A stretch of DNA of 64,000 nt from Paenibacillus rubinfantis (GTDB lineage: Bacteria > Bacillota > Bacilli > Paenibacillales > Paenibacillaceae), in contig NZ_LN909066.1 in NCBI RefSeq assembly GCF_001486505.1, forward strand, positions 848,452 to 912,451, given 5' to 3'. Below are positions 33,537-41,944 of this stretch, piece after piece. The notes beneath the pieces are model-generated. The model was not told the DNA's origin. It ran no database searches and worked only from the letters and a program-made list of their open reading frames with translations. How positions within the stretch are numbered: the first letter of the stretch is position 1; every line of letters begins with the position of its first letter. The translations under genes and the position numbers were made by a program.

Positions 33537-33560
33537 AAAGCAAATGGAAGGCTGAAGCTT

Positions 33561-34577
33561 ATGAATTTGAAAAAGATCGCGGAGTTAGCCGGTGTTTCCC
33601 TGGCTACCGTGTCCAAGGTCATCCACAATTACAGCGATATTTCAGAGGAAACTCGGACCAAGGTGCTTGAAGTCATGCGGCAAAACGGTTATGTTCCCGC
33701 CCATACGGCCAAGGCGCTGGTGCAGAAGCAATCGCCGATCATCGGGATCGTCTTTGCCGGCAAACGGCATGCGGACTTTGCCCATCCTTTTTTTGCCGAG
33801 GTATTAAACGCATTTCAGAAGCAGGTGGGGTTGTTGGGTTACGACTTGCTGTTTCTTAATCCCGACCATGAGAGCAACGGACAAGCCGATTATTTATCCC
33901 GTTGCCGCGAGCACCAAATTGCCGGATGCTTTATCGTTAGCGGGCAAGAGGTCGGCACCGAAATCCAGGCGCTGGATCAGAGCGAAATCCCCTGTATCGG
34001 CATCGATCTCCCGTTGTACGGACGGAGCTCCGGGTACCTGATGTCCGATCACGCCAGCATGTCAGCCAAGGCGGTTGAGCATTTCTACCTGCTAGGTTAT
34101 CGAGAGCTGGGATATATCGGCAGTACGTTGGAGTCCGAAATCTCCAGCCAGCGCGAGCGGGGATATCGTAGTGCCCTGGAGAGTTACGGACTCCCCCTTC
34201 GGGAGGAATGGTTCATCAGCGGCGACAGTTTCTATGAAGCCAGCGGTTACGAGGCCATGATACAGTTGCTCCAGGCCGGCTCGTTGCCAAGGGCAATCTT
34301 CGCTGCCTCAGATTTGCTTGCCATCGGCGCGATGCGGGCGCTGAGGGAATACGGGCAACACGTCCCGGAGGAGGTTGCTATCATCGGCTGCGACGATATT
34401 GAAGCCTGTCGATACGTCAGTCCGCCCCTCACGACCCTTCGCCAAAATAAGGAGAAGCTGGGCCGTCTGGCCGCTTCCCTGCTCTTTGATTTGATTCATA
34501 ATCAGTCCGAAGCCAGCTCCGTGGTTGTGGAGCCAGAGCTCGTTGTACGCGCTTCTTGCGGCAGCAGGGACGTATAA
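33561..34577 (+). CDS. LacI family transcriptional regulator
   Basis: A 338-residue repressor. The N-terminal helix-turn-helix is LKKIAELAGVSLATVSKVIH, followed by the hinge helix YVPAHTAKALVQKQS, then a periplasmic-binding-protein-like sugar domain (IIGIVFAGKRHADFAHPFFA, YRELGYIGSTLESEISSQRE, AIFAASDLLAIGAMRALREY, GCDDIEACRYVSPPLTTLRQ). It is divergent from the GH94 operon and probably senses the disaccharide or its product. A binding palindrome overlaps its own start region, suggesting autoregulation. The ATG is preceded by a modest GGAAGG. Confidence 0.93.
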   Translation: MNLKKIAELAGVSLATVSKVIHNYSDISEETRTKVLEVMRQNGYVPAHTAKALVQKQSPIIGIVFAGKRHADFAHPFFAEVLNAFQKQVGLLGYDLLFLNPDHESNGQADYLSRCREHQIAGCFIVSGQEVGTEIQALDQSEIPCIGIDLPLYGRSSGYLMSDHASMSAKAVEHFYLLGYRELGYIGSTLESEISSQRERGYRSALESYGLPLREEWFISGDSFYEASGYEAMIQLLQAGSLPRAIFAASDLLAIGAMRALREYGQHVPEEVAIIGCDDIEACRYVSPPLTTLRQNKEKLGRLAASLLFDLIHNQSEASSVVVEPELVVRASCGSRDV

Positions 34578-34592
34578 ATAAAGTTAGAACCT

Positions 34593-34624
34593 AAAAACTC
34601 CCCATCCAAAGGATGGGGAGTTTG
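34593..34624. terminator. Bidirectional terminator between lacI-type gene and glnA
   Basis: Arms ACTCCCCATCC and GGATGGGGAGT with AAAAA on one side and TTTG on the other, so it works best on the minus strand (glnA). Confidence 0.85.
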
Positions 34625-34645
34625 TCGTATGATGGCTCTTTCGGC

Positions 34646-36070
34646 TTACAGATCGTAATAAAGGCCAAATTCGTAAGGATGTACGCGAACCGCAACGGCT
34701 CTAGCTTCAGCGCGTTTCATTTCCACGAAGTTGTCGATGAAGGATTTCGTGAATACGCCGCCTTGAGTCAGGAACTCATAGTCGTTTTCCAGAGCGCTCA
34801 ACGCTTCGTCCAGGGAACCCGGAACGCTGCGGATCGTCGCTTTCTCTTCATCGGACAGTTCATAGATGTTCTTGTCGAACGGTCCATAACCCAGTTTAAC
34901 CGGATCGATTTTGTTCTTGATGCCGTCGAGGCCGGCCATCAGCATCGCGGAAAAGGCCAGGTATGGGTTCGCCGTGGAGTCCGGCGTACGGAACTCGATA
35001 CGGCAGCCCTTCGGCGTTACGGCAGCCACCGGAATCCGGACAGCAGCCGAGCGGTTCCCCTTGGAGTAAACCAGGTTTACCGGAGCTTCAAAGCCAGGTA
35101 CCAAGCGTTTAAACGAGTTGGTGCTTGGGTTCGTGAAGGCGATGATCGCCGGCGCATGATACAGAATACCGCCGATATAGTTCAGGGCCGTTTCACTCAG
35201 GTTCGCGTAGGCGCCCTTTTCGTAGAACAGCGGAGTATCGCCATTAAAGATCGATTGGTGGACGTGCATCCCGCTGCCGTTGTCGCCAAACAGCGGTTTT
35301 GGCATAAACGTCGCCGTTTTGCCGAACTGAGCGGCGGTGTTGTGCACGATGTATTTGTAAACCATCAGGTTATCGGCCGTTTTTAGCAGCGTGTCGAAAC
35401 GGAAGTTGATTTCCGCTTGACCGGAAGTCGCTACTTCGTGGTGGTGACGTTCCACGCGAATGCCGGCTTCTTCAAGCAAACGGCACATTTCACTGCGGAT
35501 GTCCTGCTGCTTGTCGGTTGGTGCAACCGGTACATAACCGCCTTTGACCGGCACTTTGTAACCCAGGTTGCCGCCTTCTTCTGTGCGGCCCGTGTTCCAG
35601 ATCGCTTCCTCGGAATCTACCGAGTAGAACGTTTTATTCATCCCGCTCTCAAAGCGAACGTCGTCGAAAATAAAAAATTCGGATTCCGGTGCGAAGAATG
35701 CCGCCGTACCCACGCCGCTTTGCTTCAGGTATTCTTCCGCACGTACGGCTACGCTGCGCGGATCACGTTCATAACGGTCACCATCCGGCGTATAAATATC
35801 GCAAAATACGTTTAACGTCGGATGCGCGGTAAACGGATCAACAAATACGGATCCGTGGTCCGGCATCATGACCATGTCGGATTCTTCGATACCGCGGAAC
35901 CCGGGGATTGAAGATCCGTCGAAAGCAACGCCGTTTACGAAAGTGTCCTCATTCACTTCTTTTGCTGGAAGTGTAATATGATGTGCCCGTCCCGATAGAT
36001 CAACAAAGCGGAAATCTACCCATTCGATTTGTTTTTCCTTGATTGTTTTTAAAACGATCTCTGCTGACAT
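34646..36070 (-). CDS. glnA: Glutamine synthetase type I (GSI-beta-like)
   Basis: ATP-dependent ligase forming glutamine from glutamate and ammonia; a dodecamer in the cytosol. The 474 residues (start MSAEIVLKTIKEKQIEWVDF after GGAGG) are longer than the B. subtilis type (about 444) and match the GSI-beta class. Catalytic motifs are VAFDGSSIPGF, FFAPESEFFIFD, GSGMHVHQSI, AFTNPSTNSFKRLVPGFEAP and NRSAAVRIPV. The segment DKNIYELSDEE aligns with the adenylylation loop of enteric enzymes and keeps its tyrosine. Upstream are a sigma-A promoter and two GlnR-like boxes, although no glnR is adjacent. The class call is from length and motifs. Confidence 0.95.
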   Translation of the reverse strand: MSAEIVLKTIKEKQIEWVDFRFVDLSGRAHHITLPAKEVNEDTFVNGVAFDGSSIPGFRGIEESDMVMMPDHGSVFVDPFTAHPTLNVFCDIYTPDGDRYERDPRSVAVRAEEYLKQSGVGTAAFFAPESEFFIFDDVRFESGMNKTFYSVDSEEAIWNTGRTEEGGNLGYKVPVKGGYVPVAPTDKQQDIRSEMCRLLEEAGIRVERHHHEVATSGQAEINFRFDTLLKTADNLMVYKYIVHNTAAQFGKTATFMPKPLFGDNGSGMHVHQSIFNGDTPLFYEKGAYANLSETALNYIGGILYHAPAIIAFTNPSTNSFKRLVPGFEAPVNLVYSKGNRSAAVRIPVAAVTPKGCRIEFRTPDSTANPYLAFSAMLMAGLDGIKNKIDPVKLGYGPFDKNIYELSDEEKATIRSVPGSLDEALSALENDYEFLTQGGVFTKSFIDNFVEMKRAEARAVAVRVHPYEFGLYYDL

Positions 36071-36148
36071 ACTCTTTCCTCCCCAAATCACGAACATTAA
36101 ATCTAATTATTGCGATTAACGTTCATCTCTTAGTATGATTATGTCGTC

Positions 36149-36223
36149 ATTATAGGACTACGGAGGCAAAGTCGTCAATACTTATGTAAGGTATTTTTAC
36201 ATCGGATATAAGGTATTATTACG
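36149..36223 (-). promoter_or_regulatory. glnA promoter with two GlnR/TnrA-like boxes
   Basis: Minus strand: TTGACG (36173-36178), 18-base spacer, TATAAT (36149-36154). Just upstream of the -35 lies TGTAAGGTATTTTTACA (36185-36201), a perfect TGTNA-N7-TNACA box, and a second weaker copy, TATAAGGTATTATTACG (36207-36223). The centres are 22 bases apart, two helical turns, on the same face. This fits nitrogen control by a GlnR/TnrA-type regulator. Confidence 0.75.
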
Positions 36224-36252
36224 CATAGTACAAATTAATCGACAAATAGTAT

Positions 36253-36285
36253 AAAAGCCCACTCGCCGCATGGCGAATAGGCTTT
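36253..36285 (-). terminator. Terminator of the DAHP synthase gene
   Basis: Minus-strand arms AAAGCCTATTCGCC and GGCGAGTGGGCTTTT. Confidence 0.75.
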
Positions 36286-36330
36286 GGAGATTTGTCAAAT
36301 TTGTGAAAGCGCTACATATGTCGGCCTATC

Positions 36331-37374
36331 TCACACGTGAAGTCCGGCTTTTGGGGTGTCAAATCGTTTTCCTACCAATGGTGCCAATTTCTCTAAATCT
36401 TGCAGCAAAGCGGCAAATTGGTCCGGGAACAAGGACTGTACGCCGTCACCGGTCATCGAGTTATCCGGATCGGTGTGCATTTCGATGATCAGACCGTCCG
36501 CACCGGCCGCCACGGAGGCTTTCGTCATCGGCTCCACGAGTTCACGACGTCCCGTGCCATGGCTCGGGTCGGAAATCACCGGCAGATGGCTTAAGCCCTG
36601 CAGCACTGGAATGGCCGACAGGTCCAGCGTATTGCGGGTGTATGTCTCAAACGTACGGATCCCGCGTTCGCACAACATGACGTTCGGGTTCCCCCCTGCC
36701 AGGATGTATTCCGCTGCATTCAGGAACTCGTCATACGTGGCGCTAAAGCCGCGTTTGAGCAGCACTGGCTTGTTGCAGGTCCCCAGCTTGCGCAGCAAAT
36801 CGAAGTTCTGCATGTTGCGCGTCCCTACCTGCAAAATATCCGCGTATTCGGCGCACACATCCACGTATTCCGGCGTCATGACCTCCGTAATGGTCAACAG
36901 GCCGTGCTTCTTGCCCGCCTCCGCCATCATGACGAGACCTTCCACGCCAACGCCCTGGAAGCTGTACGGACCGGTACGCGGCTTAAATGCACCGCCCCGC
37001 AACACTTGCCCGCCAGCCGCCTTCACCAAGCGGGCGATTTCGTCGATTTGCTCCGGCGATTCCACGGCACAAGGGCCGCCCATCACCACCAGCTCGCCGC
37101 CGCCAATCTTGACGTCGCCGATGGAAATGACCGTATCCTCCGGATGAAAATCCCGGCTGGCCAATTTGTAGGACTTCGAAATTTTGATGACATTCTCAAC
37201 GTCCTTCATTTGGCGAAGATGCTCAGCAAGCTTTGGTTCGATCGAACCGATTAATCCGATGACGGTTCGATCCTTCCCGCGCGATACATGGGTCTGCAGT
37301 CCTTCCTTTTCAATCACGGCGATAATTTCCTGCACGCGTTCCTCAGGGGTTTGATTTGAAGTAATAACGATCAT
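36331..37374 (-). CDS. aroF: 3-deoxy-7-phosphoheptulonate (DAHP) synthase
   Basis: First enzyme of the shikimate pathway: phosphoenolpyruvate plus erythrose 4-phosphate to DAHP. The 347-residue protein begins MIVITSNQTPEERVQEIIAV, an N-terminal ferredoxin-like (ACT-like) regulatory domain of about 70 residues, followed by the TIM-barrel core with VVMGGPCAVESPEQ, LRGGAFKPRTGPYSFQG, LQVGTRNMQNFDLLRKLG, LLKRGFSATYDEFLNAAEYI and VISDPSHGTGRRELV. This is the type I-beta form, in which the N-domain gives feedback control by aromatic amino acids. The start follows AAGGA; the long upstream frame is unsupported. A promoter (37481-37509) and terminator frame it as a single gene. Confidence 0.95.
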   Translation of the reverse strand: MIVITSNQTPEERVQEIIAVIEKEGLQTHVSRGKDRTVIGLIGSIEPKLAEHLRQMKDVENVIKISKSYKLASRDFHPEDTVISIGDVKIGGGELVVMGGPCAVESPEQIDEIARLVKAAGGQVLRGGAFKPRTGPYSFQGVGVEGLVMMAEAGKKHGLLTITEVMTPEYVDVCAEYADILQVGTRNMQNFDLLRKLGTCNKPVLLKRGFSATYDEFLNAAEYILAGGNPNVMLCERGIRTFETYTRNTLDLSAIPVLQGLSHLPVISDPSHGTGRRELVEPMTKASVAAGADGLIIEMHTDPDNSMTGDGVQSLFPDQFAALLQDLEKLAPLVGKRFDTPKAGLHV

Positions 37375-37480
37375 TCCGATCCATCCTTTCTTCATTGGGG
37401 GGCTAAAAACAATATTCGAACGTACAGGCACTATTTCGCTTGAACGCTTGTGTGCTTTTAAGCTTTTATCCACTAAAGTA

Positions 37481-37509
37481 ACTATAGCCGAATTTGTCTC
37501 CCTCGTCAA
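37481..37509 (-). promoter_or_regulatory. Sigma-A promoter of the DAHP synthase gene
   Basis: Minus strand TTGACG (37504-37509), 17-base spacer, TATAGT (37481-37486). The leader to the start codon is about 100 bases; no clear attenuator is seen. The rest of 37510-37735 holds only the CAP gene terminator. Confidence 0.7.
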
Positions 37510-37686
37510 CCCCATGATCCTTAGGCAGGCGCGGAGTAAACTCATCCGTTGAGCCACCGCTTTATCCGATTATCCCGCTGAATCAGGCATCGGTTTTATC
37601 CCCTGTTCTCTGTTCCTGACCTGCCCCTAGGCCCCCTCTTTCTCCTGAACAAAGGGGATAATCCCGAAAAAGAGCGTCAAACACAT

Positions 37687-37720
37687 AAAAAGCCGGAGAG
37701 CAAAACTCTCCGGCTTCCTT
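37687..37720 (-). terminator. Terminator of the CAP-domain gene
   Basis: Minus-strand arms AAGCCGGAGAG and CTCTCCGGCTT followed by TTTATG. Confidence 0.88.
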
Positions 37721-37735
37721 ATAATCTACAAGTGC

Positions 37736-38467
37736 TTATCTTCCAACAAACTCTTGTGCCCAATACCCATTATAATAACCTACACCGATCAGGTTGTAGT
37801 TGGCGTTCAAAATATTGGCGCGATGCCCTTCACTGTTCATCCAAGCATTGACAACTTCAGCCGGCGTTTTTTGCCCCATGGCAATATTCTCACCCGCATA
37901 GCCGTATTTAATTCCGAACTTCGTCATCATATCAAACGGCGAGCCGTAAGTTGGGGACGTATGGCTAAAATAGTTATTATCGCTCATGTCCTTCGCTTTA
38001 GCCAAAGCCATATTGTTCAATGCCGCATCACCAGTGAGCGGCTTCAGGCCTTGTTTGGCACGTTCCTGGTTCACCAGCGTAATGACTTGGGTCGCAAATT
38101 GCGACTTGTCAGTTGTTGCGTTTTGCGTATTGCCGCTCTGCGTTGTTCCTTGCGTTGTACCCTGTGTCGTGCCTTGAGTAGTTCCTTGAGTAGTCCCCTG
38201 CGTTGTACCGGTTTGCGCTTGGCCGCCCTTCGTGCCTTGGTTGCCGCTTTGGACCGGTTTCGGTTGATAGTATTGATACCATGGAATCGTATAATAGTTC
38301 GTCCAGGTGTTTGTGCCGTACGTGGTGTAAGTTTTATATGTCGTATAAGTTTTATATGTCGTCGTGTTCGAAGCTGCGGAAGCCGATGCCGGTAAAATCA
38401 CCGCTGCTGCCAACATGGCAGTTAGTCCACCTGTCACCAAACGTTTCAGTCGATTCGATTTCATCAT
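37736..38467 (-). CDS. Secreted CAP-domain (SCP/YkwD-like) protein
   Basis: A 243-residue exported protein. A signal peptide spans about residues 1-32 (basic start, then GLTAMLAAAVILPASASA). A Tyr/Thr-rich segment follows (TTYKTYTTYKTYTTYGTNTW), then six TQGT repeats (about 88-112), encoded by 12-base tandem repeats that may vary in number. The C-terminal CAP domain (about 120-243) has LVNQERAKQGLKPLTGDAAL, MSDNNYFSHTSPTYGSPFDM, YAGENIAMGQKTPAEVVNAW and MNSEGHRANILN. Bacterial CAP proteins are often spore- or surface-linked; the function is unknown. Two adjacent ATGs follow AAGGAGATGAC; either could start. Confidence 0.92.
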   Translation of the reverse strand: MMKSNRLKRLVTGGLTAMLAAAVILPASASAASNTTTYKTYTTYKTYTTYGTNTWTNYYTIPWYQYYQPKPVQSGNQGTKGGQAQTGTTQGTTQGTTQGTTQGTTQGTTQSGNTQNATTDKSQFATQVITLVNQERAKQGLKPLTGDAALNNMALAKAKDMSDNNYFSHTSPTYGSPFDMMTKFGIKYGYAGENIAMGQKTPAEVVNAWMNSEGHRANILNANYNLIGVGYYNGYWAQEFVGR

Positions 38468-38578
38468 GTCATCTCCTTGGTTGTAGTTTGATAGGTTAGT
38501 TACATTTTTGTAACCTTTCTACAACGAGTATAACATGAATCATCTACGAATGGACCCCATAAATGTTGGTAAATGAGC

Positions 38579-38602
38579 AAAAACCGCGGTGGGACGCGGT
38601 TT
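38579..38602 (-). terminator. Terminator of ispH
   Basis: Minus-strand arms AAACCGCG and CGCGGTTT followed by TTGC. Confidence 0.7.
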
Positions 38603-38624
38603 ATCACTCTATCAATCTATGATC

Positions 38625-39584
38625 TTATTCCCCTTTACTCTTCGCTCCGACCTTTACCGGCGGTAACAACTTCGCTAGATTCACCGTACGGACGATTTCC
38701 CAAGTTGCCGGATCTTCCGGATCATATTGCTCTAAATAATGAATGACTTCTTTCGTAATCGGCGTTGGCGTTGATGCTCCCGAAGTCACAGCCACCTTAT
38801 GAATGCCTTCCAGCCATTCGCGCTTCAGCTCCGTGACGTCGGCGATGCGGTATGCCGTCACTCCAGCGATCTCCTCGGATACCTGGGCAAGCCGGTTGGA
38901 GTTGTTGCTCCGAGGATCGCCTACAACGATCACAAGGTCCGCCTGGCTTGCCTGCTCCGCCACCGCCTGCTGGCGCAATTGGGTCGCTAGGCAGATTTCA
39001 TTATGCACTTCGGCGCCCGGGTATTTCTCCAGCAGTTTTTTCATAATATGCTTGATATCCCATTGACTCATCGTCGTTTGGTTCGTAATTACGATTTTGT
39101 TGGCTGTAAGATTCAACTGGTCGATCTCTTCTTCCTTCTCGATCAAGTGAACCTTGTCCGGCGCCACGCCAACCGCGCCTTCCGGCTCGGGGTGCCCTTT
39201 CTTCCCGATGTAGATCACCTCATACCCCTCGGCGACCTTCTCTTCGATCAGCACATGGGTTTTAGTTACGTCAGGGCAGGTGGCATCCACCGTTGTAAGC
39301 CCTTTGTCGCGGGCTAGCTTGCGAACCTCAGGCGACACGCCATGGGCGGTAAAAATAACCGTCCCGCTCTCCACCTTACTCAAAATATCCAGGCGGTTAG
39401 GACCGTCCAGCGTAATAATTCCCTCATCCTCGAAGGAGTTCGTGACATGACTGTTATGCACAATCATGCCGAGTATATAAATCGGCCGCGGTAAATCGAG
39501 ATTCTGAGCGGCCTGCCGGGCCAGAACCATCGCGTCCACGACACCGTAGCAATAGCCGCGCGGTGAAATTTTAATGACTTCCAT
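38625..39584 (-). CDS. ispH: 4-hydroxy-3-methylbut-2-enyl diphosphate reductase IspH
   Basis: Last enzyme of the MEP isoprenoid pathway; a 4Fe-4S enzyme that makes IPP and DMAPP. The 319-residue protein has the three cluster cysteines in expected settings: SPRGYCYGVVDAM (about 12), TTVDATCPDVTKTHVLIEE (about 101) and HNEICLATQLRQQA (about 197). YILGMIVHNSHV, IFTAHGVSPEV, NQTTMSQWD and TSGASTPTPI are further marks. The ATG starts MEVIKISPRG. It is a single gene with a hairpin after it. The family supplies precursors for menaquinone side chains among others. Confidence 0.96.
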   Translation of the reverse strand: MEVIKISPRGYCYGVVDAMVLARQAAQNLDLPRPIYILGMIVHNSHVTNSFEDEGIITLDGPNRLDILSKVESGTVIFTAHGVSPEVRKLARDKGLTTVDATCPDVTKTHVLIEEKVAEGYEVIYIGKKGHPEPEGAVGVAPDKVHLIEKEEEIDQLNLTANKIVITNQTTMSQWDIKHIMKKLLEKYPGAEVHNEICLATQLRQQAVAEQASQADLVIVVGDPRSNNSNRLAQVSEEIAGVTAYRIADVTELKREWLEGIHKVAVTSGASTPTPITKEVIHYLEQYDPEDPATWEIVRTVNLAKLLPPVKVGAKSKGE

Positions 39585-39648
39585 GAGTTGTATCCCTGCT
39601 TTCTCGTCCCCCAGTTTTCCTGACGGAGGGGAGCCACTCTATTATAAA

Positions 39649-41106
39649 CTATTCCGGGAGGGCGTTAAAGGCGGTAGGAAGCCAGATGATAAAAGTCGTT
39701 CCCTCCCCGCGCTTGGTCAACACTTCCACGGAGCCTTCATGCTCGTCGATAATCCATTTGGCGATAGATAACCCTAGTCCGGTCCCTTGGATGACCCCAC
39801 GGGACGGATCGGCCCGATAAAAGCGCTCAAAGATATGCGGGACTTCGCTGCGATCCATCCCGATGCCCGTATCGGCGATCCGAATCCCGACCTGATCCCC
39901 CGACCGGACGGCATCGATGGTGACGCTGCCTTGCTGCGTATATTTGAACGCATTTTCAATGAAAATAAACAGCATCTGCTGGAGGTAATCCTTGCTGCCA
40001 ATGACCGTCACATCGTCCAGCGCTTGCAAATCCCCCTGCACCCAATCCGCTTCCCTTGGCAGGAATTGCGCCCGGCGCACTACTTCCTCCACGACCGGCG
40101 CCAGGAGGATCGGCTCCTTCGTCAACGTTTGGCCCGCATCTGCCCGGGCCAGCGACAGCATGTCGTTGACCAGCCGGCTCATGCGTTCGGATTCGGCGGC
40201 AATGTCACTCACCGCTTCCAGCGAATAGTTGCGCACCCGCTCCTCCTCGCCCGGATCCCGTTGGGCTTCATCCTGGGTCCACATGCGCTTCAGCAAGTCG
40301 ACGTTGCCGCGAATCGTCGTCAGCGGCGTCCGCAACTCGTGGGAGGCATCCGAGACGAACCGGCGCTGAGTGGAATAAGCTTCATCCAACTCTTTGTAAA
40401 AGCCTTCGGTTCGCGCCAGCATGTTGTTGACGGTGCCGATCAATTGCCCAATTTCATCATTAGGTCCTTGGTAATCGATCCTTACGCTCAGGTCGTTGCC
40501 GGTCTGAATCCCGTTCGCCGCCTCAATAACCTTGCCAATCGGCGCCATCGACTGGCGCGCCAAGAAGAGGCCAAGCGAGCTTGCCGCCAGAATCGTGATC
40601 ATTGAGCCAAACAACAGAACGGTGCTCATACGGTTCATCAATTTGTCTTCGGCCCCGGTATAGGCCGCAAGTTGAATTAAACCGATCAAATTGTTATCCA
40701 GCGTGATGGGAAGCTGGTACAGTAAGAAGGATTGATTATACATCTGAACCTTCTTAAAACCCGCGATCTTGCTAACCGAATCCCCGTCGGGAACCGGAAA
40801 TTTCATATTCCAATTCAACAGATTTTGCGAATACCGCGTATGGCCGTCCGTATAATTGTGGATCTGCACAAACAGTTGGGCGTCCTCCAGCCGATTGGCC
40901 TGCATCGGGTCCAGGTACAAGTCCAGTCCCTGGGTAATGCTGTAGCTTTGTGAGTTCTTAATCCGATTGGCCTGATCCTCCAACCGGTTTTTTACTTCCA
41001 TATACGTATTGTATCGGACAAATGCATAGATCGATGCGCTGAACAGGATCAGCGTCACGGCCAGAATCCCGGTATACCATGCAGTCAGCCGCAGCCGAAT
41101 CGACAT
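39649..41106 (-). CDS. Membrane sensor histidine kinase, partner of the adjacent regulator
   Basis: A 485-residue kinase. It has a first membrane helix (about 8-30), an extracytoplasmic sensor domain of about 130 residues, a second helix (about 160-183), a HAMP domain (about 184-236), a dimerisation domain with the phospho-accepting His in FVSDASHELRTPLTTIRGNV (about 256) and an ATPase domain with IENAFKYTQQG, DTGIGMDRSEVPHIFERFYR and GTGLGLSIAKWI. The ATG lies 2 bases after the regulator stop, so they are co-expressed. Its position just downstream of htrA recalls CssRS-htrA of B. subtilis, but a terminator separates htrA; the signal is not known. Confidence 0.92.
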   Translation of the reverse strand: MSIRLRLTAWYTGILAVTLILFSASIYAFVRYNTYMEVKNRLEDQANRIKNSQSYSITQGLDLYLDPMQANRLEDAQLFVQIHNYTDGHTRYSQNLLNWNMKFPVPDGDSVSKIAGFKKVQMYNQSFLLYQLPITLDNNLIGLIQLAAYTGAEDKLMNRMSTVLLFGSMITILAASSLGLFLARQSMAPIGKVIEAANGIQTGNDLSVRIDYQGPNDEIGQLIGTVNNMLARTEGFYKELDEAYSTQRRFVSDASHELRTPLTTIRGNVDLLKRMWTQDEAQRDPGEEERVRNYSLEAVSDIAAESERMSRLVNDMLSLARADAGQTLTKEPILLAPVVEEVVRRAQFLPREADWVQGDLQALDDVTVIGSKDYLQQMLFIFIENAFKYTQQGSVTIDAVRSGDQVGIRIADTGIGMDRSEVPHIFERFYRADPSRGVIQGTGLGLSIAKWIIDEHEGSVEVLTKRGEGTTFIIWLPTAFNALPE

Positions 41107-41108
41107 GC

Positions 41109-41798
41109 TTAAGCCTCTCCTCTCAGGATGTAACCGGCCCCGCGGATCGTTTGAATCACGCGCTTGCCTCCGTGCTCCTCCGTCTTTTGCCGAAGCATGG
41201 CAATATAGACCTCCAGCACGTTGGACTCTCCGCTATAGTCGTAACCCCAAATTTTATCCATGATCAAATCGCGGGTTAGCAGCCGTTTCGGATTTTGCAG
41301 GAACAGATGGAGCAGCTCAAATTCCTTGGCCGTCAGCTCCAGGCGCTGCCCGCCTCGCGTAACCTCACGCGAATCGAGATCCATGACGATGTCTTCAAAA
41401 ATCAGGCGTTGGCTGCCGGCTTCCCTCGCCGAATCCTTGCGTCGCAGCAACGCCCGCACCCGAGCTAACAGCTCCTCGAGGGCAAACGGCTTAACGAGGT
41501 AGTCATCCGCGCCGAGATCCAGGCCTTTCACCCGATTCTCGACCTCGTCCTTGGCGGTTAACATCAGGACCGGCACAGTGCTCCCGCCCTCCCGCAATCG
41601 CCGGCAGACCTCAAACCCGTCTACTTTGGGCATCATTACGTCTAAAATAATCAGATCCGGGTCAGCGCTCATCATCATCGACAGCCCTTCCGCCCCGTTC
41701 TGAGCCGTATAAACGTCATACCCCTCGAACGCCAGGCCGCGCCGCAGCATCGACGTAATTTTCTCATCATCATCTATGACCAATATCGCCGATCTCAC
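41109..41798 (-). CDS. OmpR/PhoB-type response regulator
   Basis: A 229-residue regulator with an N-terminal receiver domain (ILVIDDDEKITSMLRRGLAF; phospho-accepting Asp in PDLIILDVMMPKVDG, about 53; Lys in DDYLVKPFALEELLARVRAL) and a C-terminal winged-helix DNA-binding domain (ELTAKEFELLHLFLQNPKRL, YIAMLRQKTEEHGGKRVIQT). I place the start at GTG (VRSAILVIDDDE), 6-8 bases after AAAGGAGAG; the upstream open frame lacks a ribosome site and family similarity. It is coupled to the kinase gene downstream. It may control htrA in a CssR-like way, which is inferred. Confidence 0.93.
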   Translation of the reverse strand: MRSAILVIDDDEKITSMLRRGLAFEGYDVYTAQNGAEGLSMMMSADPDLIILDVMMPKVDGFEVCRRLREGGSTVPVLMLTAKDEVENRVKGLDLGADDYLVKPFALEELLARVRALLRRKDSAREAGSQRLIFEDIVMDLDSREVTRGGQRLELTAKEFELLHLFLQNPKRLLTRDLIMDKIWGYDYSGESNVLEVYIAMLRQKTEEHGGKRVIQTIRGAGYILRGEA

Positions 41799-41888
41799 GA
41801 AAATCTCTCCTTTGCCTTGCGCTTGCTTCAAGCAAGCTCTACTAACTCTATTGTACCAAAACGGAAGGTGAACCCGCATCCGGAAACC

Positions 41889-41919
41889 AAAAAGGCGGCA
41901 GGCTATTCCTGCCGCCTTT
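41889..41919 (-). terminator. Terminator of htrA
   Basis: Minus-strand arms AAAGGCGGCAGG and CCTGCCGCCTTT followed by TTGG. Confidence 0.85.
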
Positions 41920-41944
41920 GCCGCCCTGGGAGCTTCCCGTGCGA

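Noticed and set aside
36301..36316. CRE-like sequence TGAAAGCGCTACAT
   Set aside because: Only half of the palindrome fits and it lies between the end of a gene and its terminator, not at a promoter.
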